A DNA stretch of 64,000 nt from CAZCPB01 sp044223975. GTDB lineage: Bacteria; Planctomycetota; Phycisphaerae; Phycisphaerales; UBA1924. A model generated the notes under the pieces. It saw only the letters and a program-made list of their open reading frames with translations, ran no database searches and was not told the origin of the DNA. The position numbers were made by a program, and so were the translations under genes. Location of the stretch: positions 1-64,000 of the forward strand of contig JBGALI010000003.1 of the NCBI GenBank assembly GCA_044223975.1, read 5' to 3'. Shown here piece after piece: positions 41,018 to 49,010 of this stretch; position 1 is the stretch's first letter, and every line of letters begins with the position of its first letter.

Positions 41018-41187
41018 GGCCTATTGACAGATTTTGTTTAGGCCCCGTTCTGTACTGCCTTTCGCCGCAAGGGCAGCAGAACAACCCATCGGACGCCTGA
41101 AAATGCACCCTGGAGGCCCCGAGTCAAAGGCGCCTAAGTGATTGTTTGAATTGGAGATATGAGCAATTTTCGAGAGCCGCAGCGGCA
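41018..41187. other. GC-poor structured intergenic segment
   Basis: About 170 bases, clearly less GC-rich than the rest, with no gene. It contains a GGCCTA/TAGGCC repeat (about 41018-41045) and a hairpin at 41047-41082 (GTTCTG/CAGAAC with an inner TGCC/GGCA). It could be a small RNA, a dprA 3' end or a remnant. Confidence 0.4.
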
Positions 41188-42405
41188 TCACTCGCGACGT
41201 TCAAAGCGACTTCCTTGGCGTCGAACCCGTTGCTGAATCTCCAGCACCGTGAGCTCGGCCCGAAGCGTCGCCGGCGTCAGGCCCGTGGAGGCCGCAAGCT
41301 CATCGAGCGTCCGGCCTTCATCCATCGCGACGATGATCCGGGTCTGAACTTCTGAAAGCGTCTTGGAGCTGGTTGAAGCTCCAGCGCGTGCACCACCATC
41401 GGACGGCGCGAACAGGTCGGTGCCTTCGACCTGTTCATCCGGCGTGTCAGGGACGGAGGGCAAGAAGCGTGCTTCGTGCGTGCCGCCGTGCGCATGCCGC
41501 GCCGGCGATTCGAGGATCGCCAGAACATCCCCCGGCTCAGTGACGAGCGCCGCCCCGCCGGCTTTCAACAGCTTCAGAGTGCCACGGCTGGCCGGAGCGT
41601 CGACGCGGCCCGGCAGCGCCATGACCTCGCGGCCATAGTCCTCGGCCGCAAGTCGGGCCGTGATCAAAGCCCCGGACCGTTCGCCGGCTTCGATCACGAT
41701 GGTTCCCAGTGACAATCCGGCGATGATCCGGTTCCGCGCCGGGAAGTTCTCCGCTTTCGGGGGCGCGTCCATGGGAAGTTCTGACACCACCGCACCGAAC
41801 CTTGCCGCGACCTCGTCGAAGAGGTCCTTGTTCTCCGGCGGGTAGGCGTGGGCCAGTCCGCACCCCAGCACGCACACCGTGCGGCCGCCGGCGTGGATCG
41901 CCCCTCGGTGCGCCGCGCTGTCGATGCCTCGGGCGCCGCCGGACACGATCGTCAGCCCCGCACCGGCCAACACCCCCGCGAACCGACGCGACTGGTCGAT
42001 CCCGTACGCCGAGCACTCCCGTGCCCCCACGATCGCCACCGGGTACCTGTCGGCGCCGTGCGGATCCATCGCCCCGCGGCAGTACAGGACCGGCGGTGCA
42101 TCGGGGATCTGCGCCAGGAGCGCCGGATACTCACGATCGTGCATCCCCATCACCCGCGCACCCAGTTCCTCCGCCCGCGCCAGCTCCTTTTCCACCAGCT
42201 TGGCCGCCTCGTCCAGCCCCCGACGGATTTCGACCGACTTGGTCCTTCCCAACCCCTTCACCCGTTCCATCTGGGAAGCCGAAGCCCCCAAAACCCCACC
42301 GGCTGATCCGAAGGTCTCCAGCAGGCGCCGGATCACCACCGGCCCGCACCCGGGGGTCAGGGTCAGGTGCAGGAGCTCCCGGGTGCGTTGGTCGACGGCG
42401 GTCAT
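41188..42405 (-). CDS. dprA: DNA processing protein DprA
   Basis: A 405-residue protein that loads RecA on incoming single-stranded DNA in natural transformation. A helix-hairpin-helix-like region (about 15-65), the Rossmann DprA core (VAIVGARECSAYG, VSGGARGIDSAAHRGAI) and a C-terminal winged helix (about 345-400) are all present. TACACT lies eight bases before the ATG with no clear ribosome-binding site. Its proximity to lexA suggests a recombination/repair neighbourhood. Confidence 0.93.
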   Translation of the reverse strand: MTAVDQRTRELLHLTLTPGCGPVVIRRLLETFGSAGGVLGASASQMERVKGLGRTKSVEIRRGLDEAAKLVEKELARAEELGARVMGMHDREYPALLAQIPDAPPVLYCRGAMDPHGADRYPVAIVGARECSAYGIDQSRRFAGVLAGAGLTIVSGGARGIDSAAHRGAIHAGGRTVCVLGCGLAHAYPPENKDLFDEVAARFGAVVSELPMDAPPKAENFPARNRIIAGLSLGTIVIEAGERSGALITARLAAEDYGREVMALPGRVDAPASRGTLKLLKAGGAALVTEPGDVLAILESPARHAHGGTHEARFLPSVPDTPDEQVEGTDLFAPSDGGARAGASTSSKTLSEVQTRIIVAMDEGRTLDELAASTGLTPATLRAELTVLEIQQRVRRQGSRFERRE

Positions 42406-42566
42406 CGGAGGCCAGTGTACGGCTTTCGCACGCCAATGCCCGATGTTGCGCGGCCCCTTCGGGCCCCCACCCGTTGCACCGCCCCCGGTTGGGCCGGTAT
42501 GCTCGAAGGGTCCGGGGGCTCTGGCAATTCTTCGAGCCGCGTTCGCGGCGTATCGGAGCCGACTCC

Positions 42567-43616
42567 ATGCTCATGGGTTCATCTCGCCGCGGTGACCGCG
42601 CGTTCACGCTCATCGAGCTCCTGGTGGTCGTCTCCGTCATCGCGGTCCTCATCTCGGTGCTCCTGCCCGCCATCGTGAAGGCCCGCAAGGCGGCCCGCAT
42701 GTTGACGTGCATGAACAACATGTCCGTGATGGGAAAGTCCCTTGAGACCTACGCCAGCGTCTTTCAGGACCGCATCTACACGTACTCGTGGAGGACCGGC
42801 ACGAAGCAGTCGCAATGGGCGGACCTGAACAACCACACCGACGACCTGATCGCGGCCGCGGACCAGGCCGTCGATATTCTCCGGCGCCGCGCCGATCGTC
42901 CCACGTTCCCGCGGCTGACCAATTGGCTGCCGCACATCGCCAACGCCCACCTGGTCCTGCTCGACTTCCTCAACGCGCGCCTCCCCGAGCCGCAGGTGCA
43001 GTGCCCGGAAGACCGCTACCGAATCGCGTGGTCGCGCGACCCCGCGCTGTTCCAGATGAAGATGATCGTCCCGTACGTCGGCGGCCCCTACGGCGCGGGC
43101 TCGACCTTCGGCAACGTCTGGCCGTACAGCGCCTCGTACAACAACGTCATCTGCGCCTCCGAGCGATCCACCGGAGGCATCTACCAAGGAACGCAGCTGT
43201 TGTATTACTACTACCCGAGCTTGATCAAGATGGGTGGCCGGAGGATCAGTGACGTGTACTTCCCTTCCCTCAAGGTCCTCACGTACGACTCCATCAGCCG
43301 GCACCACGCCAAGGAGCCCAGCTACTGGGGGTACGACGACGTCCGTATGCCGGTCACTTTCTTCGACGCTTCGGTGCGCGTGGTCGGCGTGAGAGACTCC
43401 AACCCGGGGTGGAATCCCACCAAGCCCGCCGACTCCAAGCCCCTTGTATTCGACTACCGCCCGGACCGGAGCCCCCCGGCGGAAGTCTGGGAACCGCCGC
43501 CGCGATCCACCAAGGGAAGCGACAACATCATCGGCCGGTTTCTCTGGACTCGCGGCGGACTCAAGGGTGTCGATTTCGGCGGCGGCGAGGTCAGCTCCGG
43601 CCAGCCTGTCGATTAG
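42567..43616 (+). CDS. Type IV prepilin-like protein with N-terminal methylation motif
   Basis: A 349-residue secreted protein with a class III signal: a short basic leader, then RAFTLIELLVVVSVIAVLISVLLP, cleaved before Phe13, with Glu17 as the conserved fifth residue. The -1 residue is Ala rather than Gly. The large C-terminal part is typical of planctomycete pseudopilin-like proteins of unknown role and ends in a Pro/Gly-rich region. GGAG eight bases before the ATG decides the start. No pilus assembly genes adjoin. Confidence 0.82.
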   Translation: MLMGSSRRGDRAFTLIELLVVVSVIAVLISVLLPAIVKARKAARMLTCMNNMSVMGKSLETYASVFQDRIYTYSWRTGTKQSQWADLNNHTDDLIAAADQAVDILRRRADRPTFPRLTNWLPHIANAHLVLLDFLNARLPEPQVQCPEDRYRIAWSRDPALFQMKMIVPYVGGPYGAGSTFGNVWPYSASYNNVICASERSTGGIYQGTQLLYYYYPSLIKMGGRRISDVYFPSLKVLTYDSISRHHAKEPSYWGYDDVRMPVTFFDASVRVVGVRDSNPGWNPTKPADSKPLVFDYRPDRSPPAEVWEPPPRSTKGSDNIIGRFLWTRGGLKGVDFGGGEVSSGQPVD

Positions 43617-43743
43617 CGCCCGGGTCTTCACCGGCATCGCCATCACGACCGCTCTCCGTCCGAGCGCGCCGCGGTCGTGCGCTCGCGATGCATCGGGTAC
43701 CATTCGCTCCGCCCCGGACCGGGGCGTGAGTGAGAGGGATCGC

Positions 43744-45294
43744 ATGCCCGAATCTGCCGCGTACTCCGAACTGTGCTCGCTCCTCTACCGCGCCGGCACC
43801 ATGCAGGCCGTCGCGTACCTGCTCTCCTGGGACCAGGAAACCTACATGCCGCCCGGCGCGGCCAACACACGGTCCGAGCAGCTCGCCGACGTCGCCGAAC
43901 TCCTCCACCAGCGCCGCACCAGCCCGCGCCTGGGCGAGCTGATCGCGCAGTGCGAATCCGACGGTTCCCTCACCGCCGACCCCGCGATTGCCGCCAATCT
44001 CCGCGAGATCCGTCGCGATTTTGACCTGGCCACCAAGCTCCCCGCCGACCTGGTCTCGGAGATCGCCCGAGTCACCAGCCAGGCCCAGGACGCGTGGAAG
44101 TCGGCCCGCGCCAAGAACAACTTCAAGAGCTTCGCACCGTGGCTCGAAAAGGTCGTCACCCTCAGCCGCCGCAAGGCCGAGTGCTACGGCGTGCCCGCCG
44201 GCGGCGAGCTGTACGATGCGCTCCTCGACGAGTACGAGCCGGGCATGACGTCGCGCGAGGTCGAAGCCACCTTCATGCCGCTCCGCTCGCGCCTCAGCGA
44301 CCTCATCGCCCGCGTCACCGCGAGCAAGAAGAAGGTCAACACCAAGTGCCTCTCCCCCGCGCTCGACGCGGCAGCCCAGCACCGCTTCGGCCTCAAGGTC
44401 GTCGAGACACTCGGCTTTGACCTCAGGACCGGCCGCCTCGACACCACCGCCCACCCCTTCTGCACTGACATCGGCCCCGGCGATGTGCGCCTCACCACGC
44501 GCTACCGCGAGCAGCACTTCAGCGATGCGCTCTACTCGACCATGCACGAGGCCGGGCACGGCATCTACGAGCAGGGCCTGCCCAAGGAAGCTCCCGCCGC
44601 GCGCAAGGGCGCCGCCGGCCGCGGCCTCTACGGTCAGCCCCTTTCGCAGGCGATCAGCCTCGGCATCCACGAGAGCCAGTCGCGCATGTGGGAGAACTTC
44701 GTCGGCCGCTCGCGGCCCTTCTGGACCTGGGCCCTGCCCCTGGCCCGCAAGACTTTCGGCCCCAAGCTCGGTCGCCCCACCGTCGATCAGCTCTACGCGG
44801 CCGTCAACACCGTGACGCCCAGCCTCATCCGCGTCGAGAGCGACGAGGCCACGTACAACCTGCACATCATGGTCCGCTTCGAACTCGAACGCGCCCTCAT
44901 CTCCGGCAACCTCAGCCCGCGCGACCTCCCCAAGGAATGGAACGCCCGCTACAAGGACTACCTTGGCATCAAGGTCCCCGACGATGCCCGCGGCTGCATG
45001 CAAGACGTGCACTGGTCCGCGGGGCTGATCGGGTACTTCCCGACCTACACCCTCGGCAACCTCTACGCCGCGCAGTTCTGGGAAACGATCAACAAGAAGA
45101 TTCCGACGCTCGAGAAGCAGATCGCCAAGGGCCAGTTCGGAGAGCTCAAGGCGTGGCTGAACAAGAACATCCACCGCCACGGCCGCCGCTACCGCGCCGC
45201 CGAGTTGTGCGAGAACATCACGGGCAAGCCCCTCTGGGCCGACCCGCTGCTGCGGCACCTCACGGCCAAGGCCGAGGCGGTGTACGGGATCTGA
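43744..45294 (+). CDS. M32 family metallocarboxypeptidase
   Basis: A 516-residue zinc carboxypeptidase of the Taq/Pfu type that trims amino acids from peptide C-termini. The zinc site HEAGH starts at His268, followed by the family segment HESQSRMWENFVGRS with the third metal ligand Glu, and HGRRYRAAEL near the C-terminus. Length is standard (about 500). GAGAGGG precedes the ATG. Likely cytoplasmic, as no signal peptide is present. Confidence 0.93.
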   Translation: MPESAAYSELCSLLYRAGTMQAVAYLLSWDQETYMPPGAANTRSEQLADVAELLHQRRTSPRLGELIAQCESDGSLTADPAIAANLREIRRDFDLATKLPADLVSEIARVTSQAQDAWKSARAKNNFKSFAPWLEKVVTLSRRKAECYGVPAGGELYDALLDEYEPGMTSREVEATFMPLRSRLSDLIARVTASKKKVNTKCLSPALDAAAQHRFGLKVVETLGFDLRTGRLDTTAHPFCTDIGPGDVRLTTRYREQHFSDALYSTMHEAGHGIYEQGLPKEAPAARKGAAGRGLYGQPLSQAISLGIHESQSRMWENFVGRSRPFWTWALPLARKTFGPKLGRPTVDQLYAAVNTVTPSLIRVESDEATYNLHIMVRFELERALISGNLSPRDLPKEWNARYKDYLGIKVPDDARGCMQDVHWSAGLIGYFPTYTLGNLYAAQFWETINKKIPTLEKQIAKGQFGELKAWLNKNIHRHGRRYRAAELCENITGKPLWADPLLRHLTAKAEAVYGI

Positions 45295-45351
45295 GCAGTG
45301 CGATTAAGCCATACGACCGTTCGAAAACCGAAGCGACATCCGACCGATACC

Positions 45352-45357
45352 TATAGT
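45352..45357 (+). promoter_or_regulatory. -10 element of leaderless hicB
   Basis: TATAGT, a 5-base spacer and ATG at 45363; no ribosome-binding site. Confidence 0.5.
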
Positions 45358-45362
45358 TGAGC

Positions 45363-45596
45363 ATGGTCGCCAACAACCCCCAGAACTGGCAGGCGGTCGT
45401 GTACCAGGACGAGGACGGCGCGTGGTGCGCCGAAGTGCCCGCCATGCCCGGGTGCGTGAGTTGCGGCGACAACCGCGACGATGCGATCCGGAATATTCAG
45501 GCCGCCGCGTCCTTGTGGCTTGAGGCGCAGCGCGAGATGGGACGCGATGTGCCGCGTCGCGACACTCCCGTCGAAGTCGTGGCGATCAAGGCGTAG
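45363..45596 (+). CDS. hicB: HicB-like antitoxin, minimal form
   Basis: A 77-residue protein with the partial RNase H-like fold of HicB antitoxins (VYQDEDGAWCAEVPAMPGCVSCGDNRDDAIRNIQAAASLWLEA). The DNA-binding C-terminal domain of longer HicB proteins is missing. It would neutralise the HicA toxin encoded 36 bases downstream. Gene order is antitoxin first, the reverse of the classic hicAB. Confidence 0.8.
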   Translation: MVANNPQNWQAVVYQDEDGAWCAEVPAMPGCVSCGDNRDDAIRNIQAAASLWLEAQREMGRDVPRRDTPVEVVAIKA

Positions 45597-45632
45597 CCGG
45601 GCGCGGGCCTGCCGCTTGTATCCTCGCGCGTT

Positions 45633-45827
45633 GTGGTGAACGCCCTTGTTCGCGCTGGCTATGTCGAGCGCAGGACCAAGAGCAGCCATCACGTGATGGT
45701 CCGGGAGGATCCGTCACGAACCATCACGGTGCCGGAGCGCCGTGAAGTGCCGCGGGGCACGCTGCGCAGCATTCTCAACCAAGCTGGATTGAGCGAAGAG
45801 CGGTTCCGCGAACTCGCCGGCCTGTGA
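45633..45827 (+). CDS. hicA: HicA-like mRNA interferase toxin
   Basis: A 64-residue double-stranded-RNA-binding-like toxin that degrades mRNA. The family core is complete: ALVRAGYVERRTKSSHHVMVRE with the catalytic His, and PRGTLRSILNQAGLSEERF. The N-terminal strand is a few residues shorter than usual. Start at GTG 45633 or the next GTG. TATCCT lies eight bases upstream, so a second promoter inside the operon is possible. Confidence 0.8.
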   Translation: MVNALVRAGYVERRTKSSHHVMVREDPSRTITVPERREVPRGTLRSILNQAGLSEERFRELAGL

Positions 45828-45838
45828 CGACCAGCGGG

Positions 45839-46387
45839 TCAAGGCTTTTCCGGCCGCTTGGCCTCCTGCCGAACCGCCTCGCGCGCCGTCATCTTCACCT
45901 CAGGCTCCGTCGCCGCCCCGCGCGTCGTCGAGGCCAGAAAATCCTGCAGGATCGCCGCGGCCGCGAGCGCATCGCGCCGCTCCTTCTTCTGCTGGTGCGT
46001 CATGCCACTCTTGGCCATCTGCCAGTCGGCCTGCGCGCTCGTCAGCCGCTCGTCCTGGTAGTGGAACGACCGCCCCGTGCGCTGCGCCACACGTCGCGCG
46101 AAAGCGCGAACCACCTTGGACCGCGGCCCCTCGGTCCCGTCCATGTTCAGCGGCAGCCCGATCACCAGCTCCCCCGGCGAATCCAGGCGCGCCCCCGGCG
46201 ACCCCGGCCGGCGCGACGGCCCCAGCTGCTCCTCCGAGGCCCGCGCGATCGCCTCGATCAGGAGGTCGCCCTGCGCCACCACCATCGAGACCTCGAGCAC
46301 CGTGAGCGGCGAGACCAGGCCGGTCTCCGAGTCACCGACCGCCAGGCCGGTCCGCTTGTCGCCGAGATCGATGGATAGGTATCTCAA
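45839..46387 (-). CDS. ruvX: Putative Holliday junction resolvase RuvX (YqgF)
   Basis: A 182-residue RNase H-fold nuclease, implicated in 16S rRNA maturation and junction resolution. The catalytic acids are in SIDLGDKRTG (Asp7), ELVIGLPLNMDG and RRDALAAAAILQDFL. The TTG at 46387 gives the normal family N-terminus and is preferred to an ATG 42 bases further up. An unusual Arg/Pro/Ser insertion sits before the second motif, and the C-terminal ~30 residues are an extra Lys/Glu-rich tail. It follows manC closely. Confidence 0.87.
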   Translation of the reverse strand: MRYLSIDLGDKRTGLAVGDSETGLVSPLTVLEVSMVVAQGDLLIEAIARASEEQLGPSRRPGSPGARLDSPGELVIGLPLNMDGTEGPRSKVVRAFARRVAQRTGRSFHYQDERLTSAQADWQMAKSGMTHQQKKERRDALAAAAILQDFLASTTRGAATEPEVKMTAREAVRQEAKRPEKP

Positions 46388-46448
46388 ATATCGCGTCTCA
46401 CATTCGGCCGCGCACGCGGCCCCGAACATCGCGCCACGGCCCGTCGGC

Positions 46449-47627
46449 TCACTTCAGCCGCTCGTCCACAGCCGCGTGCAGCTCCTTCAGCTCCTCCGCC
46501 CGCGCCCGCGGCATCACCAGCGTCGCGTCCTTGGTGTGCACCACGATCATGTCCTCGCACCCCAGCAGCGCCACCGTGTGCCCCTTCTCCGGGTTCACCA
46601 CTAGCGAGTCCTTGCACTTGACCAGCAGGGTCTCGCCCGGCCCTGCCGCGTGGTTGCCGGCGCTGTCCGCGGCGAGCGTCTGCGCGTACGCCGGCCAGCT
46701 CCCGACGTCGAGCCACTCCAGATCCATCTGCACGGTGCAGATCGTGAACGCGGCCTTCTTGTCCTTGGATGCCGGCTCCATCACGCCGTAGTCGACGCTG
46801 GTCTTGGGAAGCTGCGGGTAGACCTCGTCGAGCACCGCCTTCTGCTTCTTGGTCCCCCACGCGTCGGCCAGCTTCATCAGCCCTTCGTGGTTCTTGGGCT
46901 GGTATTTCTCGAGCGCCTCGAGGAACGTCGCCGCCTTCCACACGAACATCCCGCTGTTCCACCCGAAGTGCCCGCTCTGCACGTAGGCCTGCGCCCGCGG
47001 CAGGTCGGGCTTCTCGACGAACCGCTCGACGTGGAACGCCAGGTGCTGCGTCTTGCCGTCCTTGCCCTTGGTCTCGGCGCTCTTGGCCCCCCGGATCGGC
47101 GAGCCGCGCTCGACGTAGCCAAAGCCCGTGGCCGGGTACGTCGGCTTGATCGAGAACGTCACCAGGCGCTTGGGATCTTCCTCGACCAGACGGAACCCAA
47201 GGTCCATCCGCTCGCGGAACACCTCGCGCGGCTCGATGATGTGATCCGCCGTGAGCACGGCGAACACGGCGTCCTTGTCCAGCTTGTGCAGCACCGCCGC
47301 GCCGAAGCCGACGGCGTTCACGGTGTCGCGCCCCACCGGCTCGCCCAGGATGCGCTCGTTGCCGTTCTTGTCCGAGAAGGCGTCGAGGTCGCGGCGGATC
47401 GCGTCGCGGTACGCCTCGGCCGTGCAGATGAACCGCCGCTTGGGCTCGATCAATCCCTCGAGCCGCTCGGCCGCGAGCTCGAGCAGGCTCCGCGCCTCCG
47501 AAGCCTTGGCGCCTTCCTTCGCGCCCGTGGCGTGAATGAACTTGAGGAGCTGCTTGGGACGGTCCTTGCGGCTCATCGGCCACAACCGTGTCCCGGCTCC
47601 GCCGGCCATGATCATCGCGTAGCGCAT
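46449..47627 (-). CDS. manC: Mannose-1-phosphate guanylyltransferase
   Basis: A 392-residue nucleotidyltransferase that makes GDP-mannose from GTP and mannose-1-phosphate for surface polysaccharides. The N-terminal MAGGAGTRLWPMSRKDRPKQLL is the full nucleotide-binding signature; FVEKPD and GHFGWNSGMFVWKAATFLEAL are characteristic of the GMP-type enzyme. There is no C-terminal isomerase domain, so it is the monofunctional short form. TACTCT lies eight bases before the ATG. Confidence 0.92.
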   Translation of the reverse strand: MRYAMIMAGGAGTRLWPMSRKDRPKQLLKFIHATGAKEGAKASEARSLLELAAERLEGLIEPKRRFICTAEAYRDAIRRDLDAFSDKNGNERILGEPVGRDTVNAVGFGAAVLHKLDKDAVFAVLTADHIIEPREVFRERMDLGFRLVEEDPKRLVTFSIKPTYPATGFGYVERGSPIRGAKSAETKGKDGKTQHLAFHVERFVEKPDLPRAQAYVQSGHFGWNSGMFVWKAATFLEALEKYQPKNHEGLMKLADAWGTKKQKAVLDEVYPQLPKTSVDYGVMEPASKDKKAAFTICTVQMDLEWLDVGSWPAYAQTLAADSAGNHAAGPGETLLVKCKDSLVVNPEKGHTVALLGCEDMIVVHTKDATLVMPRARAEELKELHAAVDERLK

Positions 47628-47672
47628 GGGCTAGGAGAGTATCGGGGTTGAGGGCCGCGCGTGAGGCGTGCC

Positions 47673-47692
47673 ACCGGGGATCGGACCCCGGT
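47673..47692. repeat. Perfect small hairpin between manC and ychF
   Basis: ACCGGGG-6-CCCCGGT, 7-bp stem, 6-base loop, no T-tract. It may assist termination of the ychF transcript or have no role. Confidence 0.4.
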
Positions 47693-47769
47693 CGCCCCCG
47701 ATTCTCCACGCGAACCGGCGGTGGGGCCAGGGGAGTCTGGAAAGGGACACCCCGGCGGCTCAGTGCAGG

Positions 47770-48873
47770 TCAGACGTTGAACAGGAAGTGGCAGACGTCC
47801 GCGTCGTGCATGACGTAGTCCTTGCCCTCGATCCGCATCTTCCCGGCTTCCTTGATGGCCTTCTCGTTCTTGAACTGCTCGAGGTCGCTGACCGAGTAGA
47901 TCTCGGCCCGGATGAAGCCGCGCTCAAAGTCGGTGTGGATCACCCCCGCGGCCTGGGGAGCGGTCGCCCCCACCGGCACCGTCCACGCCCGGATCTCCTT
48001 CGGGCCGGCGGTGTAGAAGCTCTGAAGCCCCAGCAGTTTGTACGTGGCGCGGGCGAGCGTGGCCAGGGCCGGCTCGTCGATGCCCAGGCTGGCGAGCATC
48101 TCGCCGCGCTCGGACTCGGGGAGTTCGCCGAGTTCGCTCTCGATCTTGGCGCAGACGGCGACGCACTCGGCGCCCTCGGACGCGGCATGGGCCCGCACCT
48201 TCTGGCATGCCGGCGACTGTCCGTGCAGGTCGTCCTCGTCCACGTTCATCACGTACAGCGTCTTCTTGGCGGTGATCAAGCCCATGCTCTTGAGCTGCTT
48301 GGCCTGCTCCGGGTCGTCGATCTTGAGCGACCGCGCCGTCTTCCCCGCCTGCAGCACCGGCTGGATCTTCTTGAGCACCTCGTACCGGGCGATCGCCTCG
48401 GGCTCGCGGCTCTTGGCCGCCCGCTCGGCCTTGGAGAGCGCGCTGTCGATGATCTGCAGGTCCGCGAGCACCAGCTCGGTCGCGATGATCTCGATGTCGC
48501 GGATCGGATCGACCGACCCCGCCACGTGGATGATCTCCTCGCCGCCGGGAGCCTTGGCGAAGCAACGCACGACCTGAAGGATGGCATCCACCTCGCGGAT
48601 GTGGCTCAGGAACTTGTTCCCCAGCCCCTCGCCCTCGCTGGCGCCCTTCACGATGCCCGCGATATCCACGAGGCGCAATGCCGCGGGGATGATCTTCTGC
48701 GACTCGATGTGCTTGCGGATGATCTCAAGGCGCGGGTCGGGGATCGGCACCACGCCGACGTTGGGCTCGATCGTCGCGAACGGGTAGTTCGCGGCAAGGG
48801 CGCCGGCGTTGGTGAGAGCGTTGAAAAGAGTGGACTTGCCGACGTTCGGCAAGCCGACGATGCCGGCTTCCAT
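47770..48873 (-). CDS. ychF: Redox-regulated ATPase YchF
   Basis: A 367-residue Obg-like P-loop protein (standard 363) that hydrolyses ATP and associates with ribosomes. G1 GLPNVGKST at 6-14, the G3 region DIAGIVKGASEGEGLGNKFL, the coiled-coil insertion and a C-terminal TGS domain ending in HDADVCHFLFNV are all present. GGAG six bases upstream selects the ATG at 48873 over a longer open frame. Confidence 0.95.
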   Translation of the reverse strand: MEAGIVGLPNVGKSTLFNALTNAGALAANYPFATIEPNVGVVPIPDPRLEIIRKHIESQKIIPAALRLVDIAGIVKGASEGEGLGNKFLSHIREVDAILQVVRCFAKAPGGEEIIHVAGSVDPIRDIEIIATELVLADLQIIDSALSKAERAAKSREPEAIARYEVLKKIQPVLQAGKTARSLKIDDPEQAKQLKSMGLITAKKTLYVMNVDEDDLHGQSPACQKVRAHAASEGAECVAVCAKIESELGELPESERGEMLASLGIDEPALATLARATYKLLGLQSFYTAGPKEIRAWTVPVGATAPQAAGVIHTDFERGFIRAEIYSVSDLEQFKNEKAIKEAGKMRIEGKDYVMHDADVCHFLFNV

Positions 48874-48998
48874 GGGGTGCTCCGCAAGGGGGGCGGGATG
48901 GTAGGACCAAAGCCCGTCATAAACGGGCCGGTGATCACCTCCATCACCTTCATCACCGTCGCTCGACCTCCCTTGCTGCACGCTTCCCGAGTCCCTGC

Positions 48999-49004
48999 CA
49001 CAAT
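48999..49004 (+). promoter_or_regulatory. -10 element of leaderless lysR-type gene
   Basis: CACAAT, a 6-base spacer and GTG at 49011; no ribosome-binding site. Confidence 0.45.
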
Positions 49005-49010
49005 GCCCCC

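Noticed and set aside
43591..45258. 555-codon antisense frame opposite the M32 peptidase
   Set aside because: Same shadow effect; the M32 gene on the plus strand has the intact HEAGH site.
47673..47700. GGGGATCGGACCCC hairpin as the T-arm of a tRNA
   Set aside because: The loop lacks the TTCGA-type sequence, and no acceptor, D or anticodon stems can be formed around it.
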